Shown here piece after piece: positions 1 to 8,909 of a stretch of 59,381 nucleotides of DNA; position 1 is the first letter of the stretch; each line of letters opens with the position of its first letter. The stretch lies in contig CAMEOT010000018.1 in assembly GCA_945929965.1 (NCBI GenBank), forward strand, positions 1 to 59,381, read 5' to 3'. A model generated the notes under the pieces. The model was given only the letters and a program-made list of their open reading frames with translations, searched no databases and had not been told where the DNA came from. Made by a program: the position numbers and the translations under genes. Source of the stretch: an uncultured Lachnospiraceae bacterium (lineage in GTDB: Bacteria > Bacillota > Clostridia > Lachnospirales > Lachnospiraceae).

Positions 1-54
1 TTAAGACATCGCCCTTTCACGGCGGTAACACGGGTTCGATTCCCGTTGGAGTCA
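1..54 (+). tRNA. tRNA-Glu (TTC), 5' end outside the window
   Basis: The visible part holds the anticodon arm with loop CTTTCAC (anticodon TTC), the variable loop, a T arm with GGTTCGATTCC and the 3' acceptor strand ending GGAGTCA. The 5' acceptor strand and most of the D arm lie before base 1. It stands 13 bases before a tRNA-Cys, so the two probably share a transcript. Confidence 0.93.
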
Positions 55-67
55 TTTAATTAAATAT

Positions 68-139
68 GGCGCAGTAGCCAAGTGGTAAGGCAATGGTCTG
101 CAACACCAGTATCCACCGGTTCAAATCCGGTCTGCGCCT
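68..139 (+). tRNA. tRNA-Cys (GCA)
   Basis: A complete cloverleaf is visible: acceptor GGCGCAG pairs with CTGCGCC at 132-138, followed by discriminator T, as is usual for tRNA-Cys. The anticodon loop CTGCAAC gives anticodon GCA. The T arm contains GGTTCAAATCC. No CCA is encoded. It is the last tRNA of the cluster and is followed directly by a terminator. Confidence 0.96.
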
Positions 140-150
140 CTCCTGAAGGG

Positions 151-184
151 CCTCAGAAATTGTTTATTTCTGAGGTCTTTTCTT
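151..184 (+). terminator. Rho-independent terminator of the tRNA cluster
   Basis: CCTCAGAAAT and ATTTCTGAGG form a perfect 10-bp stem around a short T-rich loop, and the stem is followed by TCTTTT. It lies 12 bases after tRNA-Cys. Confidence 0.9.
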
Positions 185-431
185 ATCTGAAAAAGCTTAC
201 GTATAACAGAAAAGAGATGCTTGTATGCACGTAAAACAAATCCATAGTACAGAGAAAAGGAACTGTGACAGGCAGATTATACTTACGGTATATTTACAAA
301 GATTCCGTAAGAACAACCAGGAACATATTCAGGCAGCAGAGTTCCTTAATTCGCTAGGGAGGGAAAAAGCGCAATACATTGTAAAAGCCATAAGAGCATA
401 TCAATTCATGGATGCAAGAACAGAGAAACAA

Positions 432-470
432 CAAGACGGGATAGTGTCAAGATTTTTTCGCAAATTCAAT
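432..470 (+). repeat. IS left end: target duplication plus inverted repeat
   Basis: CAAGACGG (432-439) is the target copy. The terminal inverted repeat starts GATAGTGT at 440 and ends CGCAAATTCAAT at 470. Confidence 0.88.
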
Positions 471-1801
471 TTTTGCCGTCAGGTAGCCGGTAGTTAGCCG
501 GCTATGTTATCAGCTTCGTTCTGGATATCCAGCTCAGCTAGATGATCCATGTTCATGTAACGCTTGGCTCCCCATTGGGTGCCTGCCACATGGCGAAGTC
601 TGGCACATACAAGCATCAAAGCACTTTGACCATCAGGAAAAGCACCGATTGCTCTGGTTCGGCGTTTTATTTCTCGGTTGAGTCGTTCAATGGTATTGTT
701 AGTACGGATTCGACTCCAATGCTGAGTTGGGAAGTCCATGTATGTAAGAGTTTCTTCGATTCCCTCCTCGACCTTCTTGGCAGCGGAAGCAAGTTTCATT
801 TCACGAAGCTTCTGGGCTACCTGCTCGGCTTTTTCGCGAGCCGCTTCCTTGCTCTCTTGCGCATGGATAGCTTTAAGCATCATAGCTACAGTTTTCATCC
901 TATTACGAGGTGTTACTGAAAAAATGTTTCTATAAAAATGAACTGTGCAGCGCTGATATTTAGCATCTGGAAAGACTTCTGGAATGGATTCAAGCATTCC
1001 GAGGCATTTGTCTCCTACGATAAGACGTACACCTTTAAGACCGCGCTCTTTGAGCCATACAAAGAATTCCTGCCAGCTCTCACGATCTTCTTTCATGCCT
1101 TCGGCGGCACCAATGATTTCACGGCAACCATCCTGATTAACGCCAATAGCAACCAGGATAGAGACATTTTGAACTTCGCCGCCCCAGCTACGCTTTAAGT
1201 AAACACCATCAACGTAGACGTAGGGATATTCGCCTTCCAACTTTCTGGTGCGCCATGTTTCGATGTGTTCATAAGCTTTTTTATTGAGATTACTGATAGT
1301 ACCAGGAGAAACTTTGGTTCCCCAGAGGGCTTCTGTGATGTCCTCTACACGACGTACAGAGACACCTGCCAGATACATTTCAATAAGCGCTTCCTCGACG
1401 GAGCATTCGCGACGGCGATAACGCTCAATGATGGCGGTTTCAAACTGAACACCTTTGAGTTTAGGAACTTTTAAAGTAACATCACCGGATGTAGTCTGGA
1501 AATTTCGATTATAATGACCGGAACGATAGCCCTTGCGTTCGCCGGAACGCTCATACTTTTCGGCATTTACAAGCTGTTCAGCCTCATGGTCAAGCAGAGC
1601 ATTGAGGGTTTCCTCAACGCTATTACGTACTAAATCCTTTAATTCGTTATGGATAAGTTCCTGATTTAACTGTATAATGTTATCAGACATGGTTTTTAGC
1701 CTCCTTTGTAGGTTTTGTGTGGTAACTTAATTCTACCAAACGGCTATAGACCATGCTTATTTTTTATGAAATTGAATTTGCGAAACTAATTATACGTCAT
1801 C
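440..1801 (-). mobile_element. Complete IS256-family (Mutator type) insertion sequence, 1362 bp
   Basis: The element has imperfect terminal inverted repeats of about 31 bp: GAT at each tip and an inner block TTTCGCAAATTCAAT shared exactly by both ends. It is flanked by the 8-bp direct duplication CAAGACGG (432-439 and 1802-1809), as expected for IS256 elements, which make 8-9 bp duplications. It carries one intact transposase gene on the minus strand. The perfect target duplication and intact gene point to a recent insertion that may still be active. Confidence 0.93.
494..1690 (-). CDS. IS256-family transposase (DDE type)
   Basis: This 398-residue protein has the normal length for IS256/Mutator transposases, which cut and reinsert the element. 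The DDE catalytic set is visible: the first Asp in YVYVDGVYLK, the second in LIVGDKCLGM, and the Glu in TNNTIERLNREIKRR. The family CxxH block (CTVHFYRN) lies before the last helical part. The N-terminal third, rich in basic and helical segments, is the expected DNA-binding part. The start ATG at 1690 is preceded by AGGAGG. No frameshift or stop interrupts it, so the protein should be functional. The long open frames on the opposite strand are shadows of this gene. Confidence 0.95.
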   Translation of the reverse strand: MSDNIIQLNQELIHNELKDLVRNSVEETLNALLDHEAEQLVNAEKYERSGERKGYRSGHYNRNFQTTSGDVTLKVPKLKGVQFETAIIERYRRRECSVEEALIEMYLAGVSVRRVEDITEALWGTKVSPGTISNLNKKAYEHIETWRTRKLEGEYPYVYVDGVYLKRSWGGEVQNVSILVAIGVNQDGCREIIGAAEGMKEDRESWQEFFVWLKERGLKGVRLIVGDKCLGMLESIPEVFPDAKYQRCTVHFYRNIFSVTPRNRMKTVAMMLKAIHAQESKEAAREKAEQVAQKLREMKLASAAKKVEEGIEETLTYMDFPTQHWSRIRTNNTIERLNREIKRRTRAIGAFPDGQSALMLVCARLRHVAGTQWGAKRYMNMDHLAELDIQNEADNIAG

Positions 1802-1809
1802 CAAGACGG
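1771..1809 (-). repeat. IS right end: inverted repeat plus target duplication
   Basis: The reverse complement of 1771-1801 starts GATGACGT and ends CGCAAATTCAAT. It aligns to the left end without gaps. CAAGACGG follows at 1802-1809. Confidence 0.88.
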
Positions 1810-2089
1810 TGATCGGGTAGTATATGAGTATCAAACAATAAAACAAATCGTACTACAGATAATGTCAGAACATGAGAATGTTGGTGGCATCCCGGCGGAT
1901 ATGCCGGAATATCAAACATCGTGTATTGAAGATAATATGAACGCTGAGAGTAATATATTAGATGGGTTGGATGAGAGCGCAGTGGACGGAATAATGAATT
2001 CACTGCTTGCTTTTCAGAATAATAAATAGGGCTACCTATTTAATCTATAAAGTCTTATTTCTGCCCCTAGAGGGTCGGAAATGATCTTG

Positions 2090-2239
2090 TTAAAGTACTG
2101 TGGAATCCTTGAATGCAGGACGTAATACTTTACTTTTTGCCAATGCAATGTCATTTGCATTCATACCAATTTGAGATAGTACGTCTTCAAGATTATCTGA
2201 TATATGAATAGAGCCCTCCGTTGAATAATGTAGTATCAT
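2090..2239 (-). CDS. Small hypothetical protein (49 aa)
   Basis: The start was set at ATG 2239 because AAAGGAGG lies 5 bases before it; an upstream in-frame ATG at 2272 lacks a ribosome binding site. The product is soluble, with no membrane segment or cysteine, and looks like a single alpha/beta unit (ISDNLEDVLSQIGMNANDIALAKSKVL). It was not recognised. It sits between the partition-like relic and the AraC gene and is not clearly in an operon. Confidence 0.5.
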   Translation of the reverse strand: MILHYSTEGSIHISDNLEDVLSQIGMNANDIALAKSKVLRPAFKDSTVL

Positions 2240-2338
2240 TGTAACCTCCTTTGCTTTAGGTGAACTATACATATAGAAATAGTGAGTTTCTCAAACATAG
2301 TACTTCGTCGGATGTAATATTTTTATAAATAATAAAAA

Positions 2339-3220
2339 TCATTGTGGTGTTGTGTTGTTTAGAAACCAGTCAGGTGTATTAGTATTTACCAAATTTTGGT
2401 AATAAGCTTGTGGCGATGCACCAGTATATTTTTTGAATACACGGCTGAAGTAAAGCGGATCATCAAAACCTACCAAACGCGAAATATTGGAAATGGTCAT
2501 GGAATTAGACAAAAGAAAATCTTTGGCTTTCTCAATGCGCTGGTAATTTAGATAATGCATTGGGGACATCCCCATACGATCCTTAAACATATGTGAAAAA
2601 CTACTTTGACTTAGTTTGCAGTAATCAGCCATGGAAGCCACAGACCATTTGTTTGCATATTTAGAGTTTAATTCAAGTAGTAGCCTGTCAAAGGAAAAAT
2701 CATTATCCAAAGGTCTGGAGATACTATAAAAGGAACGATGAATAAAGCATAGGAGAATATAAAAATTATGCAATACAATGTCTTCATAAGATATTTTTTT
2801 TAGTTGTAGTTCGGTGATAATATCCTGAAAGAGTAATTTCAAATATAGCCTTTCACCAATATAACAATTCTTTATATCGTATTGTTTTAATATATTTTCA
2901 CATTCATTACCAGTAAAATGTATCCAGTAGATCTCAGGTTTTTCCTTTGCATAATAGGAATAATACTGTGGTATGCCTGGACGATATAAAACAATATTTC
3001 CTGCCGATAAGGTAATCCATTCATTATTCAAATAAAAATGCCCACTTCCGCGGTGAATGTATATTATTTGGTAATCCAGTCTGCCATTTTTACGATTGCA
3101 GAAGTAATCCTGTGTCTGAAAGACCTGCTTCCCACAACAATTCACTATCAGAGGAACATCTTGATTGTAATAACCTGTAATTTTTCTTTCTTCTCTTAAA
3201 TGACCGCTAATATTTATCAT
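2339..3220 (-). CDS. AraC-family transcriptional regulator of the sulfatase cassette
   Basis: The 293-residue protein has an N-terminal cupin-type sensor (about residues 20-110, with IYIHRGSGHFYLN and YWIHFTGN) and a C-terminal double helix-turn-helix (about 185-285, with the family signature ISRLVGFDDPLYFSRVFKKYTGASPQAYY). It is transcribed away from the sulfatase gene, with 157 AT-rich bases between the two starts, the usual arrangement for an AraC activator and its target. It probably senses a sugar released from a sulfated glycan and activates the operon at 3378-10597. It belongs to the same subgroup as the regulator at 14493-15356. The family call is firm, but the ligand is unknown. Confidence 0.9.
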   Translation of the reverse strand: MINISGHLREERKITGYYNQDVPLIVNCCGKQVFQTQDYFCNRKNGRLDYQIIYIHRGSGHFYLNNEWITLSAGNIVLYRPGIPQYYSYYAKEKPEIYWIHFTGNECENILKQYDIKNCYIGERLYLKLLFQDIITELQLKKISYEDIVLHNFYILLCFIHRSFYSISRPLDNDFSFDRLLLELNSKYANKWSVASMADYCKLSQSSFSHMFKDRMGMSPMHYLNYQRIEKAKDFLLSNSMTISNISRLVGFDDPLYFSRVFKKYTGASPQAYYQNLVNTNTPDWFLNNTTPQ

Positions 3221-3377
3221 ATGACTACATCAACTCCATCCTTTATAAACAACGTAATCATAACATACAAATGCAGAAAAATCCATATTAAAAGCATTTA
3301 TGTTAATAGTATGTAAATAAATATATGCTAATATATCTATATAAAACAGCGCAAATCCAGAAAAGGAGAGTGACCTT

Positions 3378-4889
3378 TTGAAAAAACAGATAATTCTATT
3401 AATGACAGATACCACAAGAAAAGACATGGTGGGATGTTATGGTAATAAAAAAATGTTTACGCCAAATTTAGATGCACTGGCGCAAGAGGGAATTCGGTAT
3501 GAGAATGCATACACTTGTCAACCGGTTTGTGGTCCGGCAAGAAGTGCAATTTTTACAGGCACGTTTCCTCATTCAAATGGAATGGTAACGAACGGAGTTC
3601 CATTGGGGGCAAATGTAAAGACTATTGGACAAAGACTGACGGACAATGGTATTAAATGTGGATATATAGGAAAATGGCATTTGGATGGTGGGGATTATTT
3701 TGGATTAGGTTGTTGTCCCGAAGGCTGGGATGCAGATTACTGGTATGATATGAAATGCTATCTGAATGAGCTGAGTGAAAATGAACGTGTATGTTCGAGA
3801 CAACCAAATGAGTCATTTCAACCGGATTTTTCAGAAGAATTTACATATGCTCATAGATGTTCGGATCGCGCAATCAGATTTTTGGATCAATACAAAGAAG
3901 AAGATTTTTTCCTTACGGTATCATATGACGAACCTCATGGACCGTCGTTATGTCCTGCACCTTATAATACCATGTACAGAGGTTTTAAATTTGAGCCTTC
4001 TGCTAAATTTACAGATGACTTGAAAAATAAACCTTTAATGCAACAACTGTGGGCCGGGGATAAGCTGACAGCAGATGAAAAACAGATCAACCAAAGTTCC
4101 GAAGGATTAGCATTATTCCTGGGATGTAACAGCTTTGTTGATTATGAAATGGGAAGAGTTCTGGATGTGATTAAAGAAAAGATGCCCAATGCTATGGTTA
4201 TCTATACCTCTGATCATGGAGACATGTTGGGGGCACATAGGCTGTTTTCTAAAAACGCAGCTATCTATGATGAGGTGACTAATATTCCGCTGATCATTAA
4301 AGGTGGTGAAAAGGGAAAAGTAATTACAACACCGGCATCTCATATTGATATTACTCCGACAGTGATGGACTATTTTGGATTACATATTCCGAAGTTACTG
4401 GAAGGAAAGAGCATGCTTCCACAGATATACGATACGACAATTAAGATAAACAGTGAAGTTTATACAGAGTTTACCAGATATGAGATAGATCATGATGGAT
4501 TTGGTGGGCTTCAAATTATGAGAGGTGTCATTTCGGAGAACTATAAATTGGCAATTAATCTGCTTGACAAAGATGAGTTTTACGACTTAAAAAAGGATCC
4601 AGATGAAATGGTAAATGAAATAGATAATCCGGAATACTTGGAGATAATTCTGGAATATCATAGAAAACTTGTCACCCATATGAATGCAACTCGAGATCTT
4701 TATCGTGGTTATCAATGGTCTCTTAGACCCTGGAATAAAAATTTTACTCCAAGTTGGGATAACGAAGGGTTTACAAGACAACGAGAAAATGAGGAATATG
4801 AGCCTCGTCAGTTGGACTACGATACAGGGTTACCTATAAAAGAAGCTGTCAGAAGCAAGTATTTATATGAAATGGGGGGAGAACAATGA
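3378..4889 (+). CDS. Sulfatase (formylglycine-dependent, S1 type)
   Basis: This 503-residue protein is an alkaline-phosphatase-fold sulfatase that hydrolyses sulfate esters. Cys51 in CGPAR is the C-x-P-x-R residue converted to formylglycine, followed by the usual SAIFTGTFPHSNG stretch. Metal ligands are expected in the N-terminal TDTTRKD and the later YTSDHGD. No signal peptide is visible, so it should act in the cytoplasm after import. The start is TTG at 3378, with AAAGGAGAG before it. The next gene starts inside its stop codon (ATGA). The importer behind it and the maturase at the cassette end fit intracellular desulfation of an imported glycan. The Cys-type active site matches an anaerobic maturation route. 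The substrate (for example mucin or glycosaminoglycan sugar sulfates) cannot be read from sequence. Confidence 0.93.
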   Translation: MKKQIILLMTDTTRKDMVGCYGNKKMFTPNLDALAQEGIRYENAYTCQPVCGPARSAIFTGTFPHSNGMVTNGVPLGANVKTIGQRLTDNGIKCGYIGKWHLDGGDYFGLGCCPEGWDADYWYDMKCYLNELSENERVCSRQPNESFQPDFSEEFTYAHRCSDRAIRFLDQYKEEDFFLTVSYDEPHGPSLCPAPYNTMYRGFKFEPSAKFTDDLKNKPLMQQLWAGDKLTADEKQINQSSEGLALFLGCNSFVDYEMGRVLDVIKEKMPNAMVIYTSDHGDMLGAHRLFSKNAAIYDEVTNIPLIIKGGEKGKVITTPASHIDITPTVMDYFGLHIPKLLEGKSMLPQIYDTTIKINSEVYTEFTRYEIDHDGFGGLQIMRGVISENYKLAINLLDKDEFYDLKKDPDEMVNEIDNPEYLEIILEYHRKLVTHMNATRDLYRGYQWSLRPWNKNFTPSWDNEGFTRQRENEEYEPRQLDYDTGLPIKEAVRSKYLYEMGGEQ

Positions 4890-5833
4890 CAAAGACAAAA
4901 TATGCGGTCGATGCAGCAACAAGAAGAATTCGATTTAAAAGAAAATTAAAGTTAAATCTATGGTGTTGGATGTTTATGTCGCTGGCAGTTGGATTTTATA
5001 TCTTATTCCAAGGGTATCCGATTATATGCAGTATTCAGTATTCACTGTTGGATTGGTCGGGAATGACATCTAATGCAACGTTTATCGGCTTACAAAACTA
5101 TAAAGAGCTGATGCATGATGAATTGTTTTGGAATGCTTTTATAAATAGTTTTAAGTACATGGTAATGATAGTTCCGTTAGAACTTGCGGTGTCTTTGTTC
5201 CTTGCATATCTGCTAAATGATGAAAAAATGAAAGGACGTGGATTATACCGTACAATGTATTTTGTTCCTGTAGTTACGACTGCTTCTGTAGTGGGAATTA
5301 TCATGATATTCATTTTGGGAGTTCAGGGACCGGTCAATCATCTTTTGGTCACACTACATATTCTGAAAAACCCGATTAATTTTCTGGGAAACGCAAAGTA
5401 TGCGCTGCCTACATTGGTAATCATTTCGCTTTGGAAGGATTGCGGAACATATATGATTTACTGGCTGGCAGGACTGCAGGGAGTTTCGAAAGATGTATAT
5501 GAAGCGGCAACCATTGATGGTGCAAACAGAAGACAAACTTTCTTCCATATTGTGTTGCCTCTGATTGCACCCACAGGAGGAATTATTGCAATATTATGTG
5601 CCATAAATTCTTTGAAGGTATTTGATATTGTGAAAACAATGACGGAAGGTGGTCCTTATTATGCAACAGATGTAATCGCAACGTATGTATATAGAACCGC
5701 ATTTTCAAGTGAGATTGGAATGCCAAGGCTTGGCTATGCGAGTGCAGCAGCTCTGTTCTTTGGAGGAGCCGTTATAATAATAGGAATACTTCTGAATGCA
5801 ATGAAAGACCGTCTACAGAAGAATGTACAATAG
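4886..5833 (+). CDS. Carbohydrate ABC transporter permease (MalF/UgpA type)
   Basis: The 315-residue protein has six predicted membrane helices and the permease loop EAATIDGANRRQTFFHIVLPLI, which contacts the ATPase. Its start overlaps the sulfatase stop by 4 bases, so translation is probably coupled. It is the first half of the channel, with the second permease 12 bases downstream and the binding lipoprotein after that. No ATPase gene lies in the cassette, so a shared MsmK-like ATPase from elsewhere must power it. The likely cargo is the sulfated oligosaccharide or sugar handled by the sulfatase. Confidence 0.93.
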   Translation: MTKTKYAVDAATRRIRFKRKLKLNLWCWMFMSLAVGFYILFQGYPIICSIQYSLLDWSGMTSNATFIGLQNYKELMHDELFWNAFINSFKYMVMIVPLELAVSLFLAYLLNDEKMKGRGLYRTMYFVPVVTTASVVGIIMIFILGVQGPVNHLLVTLHILKNPINFLGNAKYALPTLVIISLWKDCGTYMIYWLAGLQGVSKDVYEAATIDGANRRQTFFHIVLPLIAPTGGIIAILCAINSLKVFDIVKTMTEGGPYYATDVIATYVYRTAFSSEIGMPRLGYASAAALFFGGAVIIIGILLNAMKDRLQKNVQ

Positions 5834-5845
5834 GGGGTGGAACAG

Positions 5846-6688
5846 ATGAGCAAAGAAAAAAAGATTCATATCGTTAAATCTGTGATTAAACATGGTTTGC
5901 TGCTTTGCGTTGGATTTTTCTGGATATATCCTTTTTTATGGATGATTTCCGCCTCGTTTAAGGGCCAGAATGAGTTCTTCCAAAACCGTATGGGATTGAT
6001 TCCGGTACAGCCGACAATCGACAATTTTATTCGTATCTGGCAGAAAGCGGATTTTGGCACTTATTTTATCAATACAATTATTGTAACAGCATTTTCGGTT
6101 ATCATTGTGCTGATTATGACGATGATGGCGGGATATGCTATGGGACGTTATAAATTTCTTGGCAGAAACCTATGCATGGCAGTTTTTTTGGCCAGTATTG
6201 CTATTCCGCTGGTGAGTACAATTATACCGACCTATGAAGTAGTCAAAGGAATGAATCTGGTAGGTACCAAGCTTGGATTGATCTTATCACAGGCAGGAGG
6301 AGCGCATGTTATCTTTTTGCTTCTGTTTACCAGTTTCTTTCAATCTGTACCAAATGAGTTGGAAGAGGCATCTAAGATAGATGGATGCAATTATTTTCAG
6401 ACATTTTTCTATATTATGATGAAACTGTGTAAGCCTGTCGCAACGACAGTAGTCATTATGGAAACCATTTGGGCTTGGAATGCATTCATGCTTCCTTTGG
6501 TATTAACTTTGAATAATCCGTCATCTAGGACACTTGCGGTTGGGCTATATGCATTCAAAGGAGAAAATACTGTTGATTGGACAGGCATTGCTGCCGGAGG
6601 TTCTATAGCTGTAATCCCGGTTATTATATTATTTGTTTTAATGCAGAAGCATTTTGTGGAAGGAATTGCCGGAGCTGTTAAAAGTTAA
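5846..6688 (+). CDS. Carbohydrate ABC transporter permease (MalG/UgpE type)
   Basis: ATG 5846 was chosen because GGGGGTGG lies just before it; an upstream GTG in frame falls inside that ribosome binding site. The product (280 residues) has six membrane segments and the coupling loop EEASKIDGCNYFQTFFYIMM. It ends with a C-terminal tail typical of MalG-like permeases (HFVEGIAGAVKS). It pairs with the permease directly upstream to form the membrane channel of the same importer. Confidence 0.93.
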   Translation: MSKEKKIHIVKSVIKHGLLLCVGFFWIYPFLWMISASFKGQNEFFQNRMGLIPVQPTIDNFIRIWQKADFGTYFINTIIVTAFSVIIVLIMTMMAGYAMGRYKFLGRNLCMAVFLASIAIPLVSTIIPTYEVVKGMNLVGTKLGLILSQAGGAHVIFLLLFTSFFQSVPNELEEASKIDGCNYFQTFFYIMMKLCKPVATTVVIMETIWAWNAFMLPLVLTLNNPSSRTLAVGLYAFKGENTVDWTGIAAGGSIAVIPVIILFVLMQKHFVEGIAGAVKS

Positions 6689-6728
6689 TTGAAAACAATA
6701 ATTTATATCAAAGAGAGGAGAAAAAGAA

Positions 6729-8222
6729 ATGAAATTAAAACGACTTGGTACACTGTTATTGACTGCTATAATTGCAGCAACAACCCTGGCAGGATGTGGT
6801 GCAATGCCCTCAACAGGTAATGGAAATGAAACAGGCGAAAATGCAAGTGTCATAGCAGCAACAGAAGAGAACACCGATGGGCAAATAACACTTCGGGTTG
6901 TTGACTGGAGCGATGGATCTGCTACACAAAGAGAGGAGTTTCATAAGAAGTTCGAAGAAGCACACCCTGATATTAAAATTGAATATACTATGCTTACAGT
7001 AGATCAATTCAAAAATACTATTGTTACTATGATTAAATCTGGTGAGGGACCTGATTTGTTTCCGATTCCGGTGGGACTTACTTTAAATACAGCGGTAGAA
7101 GAAGGGTGGTTCCAGCCGATTAACGATTATGTAACCGATGAATTCCGAAATAAATTTGATCCGGAAGCCTTTGCAGAGGGAGTTACTGATATTGGGGATG
7201 AATGGTATACAGTTACAGAACAGATGCCAATCATTCAGTGCTTATTCTTCTATAATAAGGATATTTTGAACCAGGCAGGTGTTACGGAGGTTCCCACAAC
7301 ATATTCAGAGTTTAGAGAAGCCTGTAAAAAAGTTACAGAGATGGGGAATGGCAATGTTTATGGTCTGATTGATGGCGGAAAACAGATGAACCGTATGGAC
7401 GTTATGGCAAGATCCCTGGCTGCAGCAGCTGGTGGTAAGGTAGCTGCAACGCAGAAAGTGCTGACGGATAATGGAGTGGCGCCTTACGACAGCAAGGAAA
7501 TGAATGATGCGCTTGGATTTATTAAAGGTCTGGTAGATGATGGAAGTATTCATCCGGATACTATCAATATAAGTGCTCCGGAGGCAAGAGAATTATTTGC
7601 ACAGGGACAGGCGGCATTCCTCTGCCAGGGAATGTGGTGTGTATCCCAGTGGGATGCAAATTATCCGGATTTGAATTATGGAGTTATGGCAGTTCCTGTT
7701 CCTGACGGAGTAACAAACACTTATGTTCAGGCAGGTGAATTATCTCCGTGGATGGGTATCTATAAGCAGTCCAAACATCCCAAGGAAGCAGCTGAATATT
7801 TAATGGCACTGTATGATGAACAATATGGATATCAGCAAAGCAATGTGGAAAGTGGAAGTTTTGTGTCCTGTATTCCGGAAATCAATGAAAAATACATGAC
7901 CAATGAGCATATGAAACAATACTACACAATTGCAGAGGAAACATCCAGAGTAGTTCCTACTTTAGTAAAGAGAGATGAGAAAGCAAATGATTTTTATGCA
8001 GAAGTAAAGGATGTACAGCCTAGCTTAGGAGCAATTGTGCAGGGCATTATTTCCCAGAGTATTACTGATTATGACAGTGCATTAAAGACACTGGCAAATG
8101 ATACAACTACAGAGTGGAAGCGTGCTTCGGAGGCAGTTGGAATGGATTATAGTTCATTGGAATTTCCTAACTGGGATGCGACGAAAGACTACACGGATGC
8201 GGATTACGAGACATTGAAGTAA
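6729..8222 (+). CDS. Sugar-binding lipoprotein of the ABC importer
   Basis: The 497-residue protein starts with a lipoprotein signal (MKLKRLGTLLLTAII, lipobox LAGC at about residues 20-23), then a linker, then a family 1 solute-binding fold (LRVVDWSDGSATQREEFHKK; GEGPDLFPIP). It would be anchored to the outside of the membrane and deliver sugar to the two permeases. AGAGAGGAG precedes the start. It is the last gene before a long hairpin, and like other such proteins it is probably the most abundant product of the importer. Confidence 0.93.
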   Translation: MKLKRLGTLLLTAIIAATTLAGCGAMPSTGNGNETGENASVIAATEENTDGQITLRVVDWSDGSATQREEFHKKFEEAHPDIKIEYTMLTVDQFKNTIVTMIKSGEGPDLFPIPVGLTLNTAVEEGWFQPINDYVTDEFRNKFDPEAFAEGVTDIGDEWYTVTEQMPIIQCLFFYNKDILNQAGVTEVPTTYSEFREACKKVTEMGNGNVYGLIDGGKQMNRMDVMARSLAAAAGGKVAATQKVLTDNGVAPYDSKEMNDALGFIKGLVDDGSIHPDTINISAPEARELFAQGQAAFLCQGMWCVSQWDANYPDLNYGVMAVPVPDGVTNTYVQAGELSPWMGIYKQSKHPKEAAEYLMALYDEQYGYQQSNVESGSFVSCIPEINEKYMTNEHMKQYYTIAEETSRVVPTLVKRDEKANDFYAEVKDVQPSLGAIVQGIISQSITDYDSALKTLANDTTTEWKRASEAVGMDYSSLEFPNWDATKDYTDADYETLK

Positions 8223-8242
8223 GTGCATAAATTAAGAGAGTA

Positions 8243-8292
8243 CAGAAAATGATGCGATGACTTAGTTATAAAGGAAATCGCATCGTTTTCTG
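8243..8292 (+). terminator. Long hairpin after the sugar-binding lipoprotein
   Basis: CAGAAAATGATGCGAT (8243-8258) pairs with ATCGCATCGTTTTCTG (8277-8292), a 16-bp stem with one mismatch and an 18-base loop. There is no clear T run after it, so it may be a partial terminator or an mRNA-protecting stem rather than a full stop between the importer and the CHR genes. Confidence 0.6.
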
Positions 8293-8336
8293 CATATAGG
8301 TAATGTAGTATTTTAAAATATATTGAGAGACTAGCC

Positions 8337-8909
8337 ATGAAAGAACAAAACAAGAAAAAAATACTATTGAGACTGTTTCTATCGACGCTATATTTAAGTG
8401 CGTTCACCTTTGGTGGAGGCTATGTTATTGTAACCTTGATGAAGAAAAAGTTTGTGGATGAATGTCACTGGATAGAAGAAAACGAAATGTTGGATTTGGT
8501 GGCTATTGCACAATCCTCTCCGGGAGCCATTGCTGTCAATGGAGCCATTGTTGTAGGCTACAAGCTGGCAGGTATAGCGGGGACTGTCACGGCTATTTTT
8601 GGAACGGTGCTACCGCCTTTTGCTATTATTACGGTGATCTCCGTGTTTTATCAAGCCTTTCAGAGTAACTGGCTGATCAGCCAGTTGCTGGAAGGAATGC
8701 AGGCAGGAGTTGGTGCGGTAATTGCGTCTGTAACGTTAGACATGGGGACACCTGTTATAAAGGAAAAGGATACACTGTCTATTGCCATTATGGCAGGAGC
8801 ATTTATTGCTGCATGCTTTTTTGAGGTGAATGTCATTTATATTATCATCACCTGTGGATTGATCGGAGTGATCAGAACGCTTACTTCCGGATGGAGGACT
8901 AAAAATTGA
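8337..8909 (+). CDS. CHR-family anion transporter, first half
   Basis: This 190-residue membrane protein carries one chromate-transport domain, with the family motifs FGGGY near residue 23 and QSSPGAIAVN near 60, and about six hydrophobic segments. CHR proteins move chromate or sulfate. Short ones work as pairs of opposite membrane orientation, and the second half follows with a 4-base overlap. Its place between a sulfatase and the sulfatase maturase suggests export of the sulfate set free in the cytoplasm rather than chromate resistance. That role is inference from context. Confidence 0.9.
   Translation: MKEQNKKKILLRLFLSTLYLSAFTFGGGYVIVTLMKKKFVDECHWIEENEMLDLVAIAQSSPGAIAVNGAIVVGYKLAGIAGTVTAIFGTVLPPFAIITVISVFYQAFQSNWLISQLLEGMQAGVGAVIASVTLDMGTPVIKEKDTLSIAIMAGAFIAACFFEVNVIYIIITCGLIGVIRTLTSGWRTKN

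Larger units (their letters stand above)
225..2029 (+). pseudogene. Plasmid-partition-like (ParR-like) gene split by an IS256-family element
   Basis: Codons from ATG 225 run open into the IS at 440. If the IS and one copy of the 8-bp duplication CAAGACGG are removed, the frame continues without a break from 1802 to TAG at 2027-2029. The restored protein has about 144 residues. Its first half (LGREKAQYIVKAIRAYQ) resembles the ribbon-helix-helix end of ParR/StbB-type segregation proteins found beside ParM-like genes on clostridial plasmids and integrative elements, and its tail is acidic. No parM-like gene is present nearby, so this is probably a relic of an element inserted next to the tRNA genes. 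The ribosome binding site is weak. The partition role is a guess from resemblance. The disruption itself is read directly. Confidence 0.7.

Noticed and set aside
542..1474. Several plus-strand frames inside the IS
   Set aside because: They lie antisense to the intact transposase gene and match no family.
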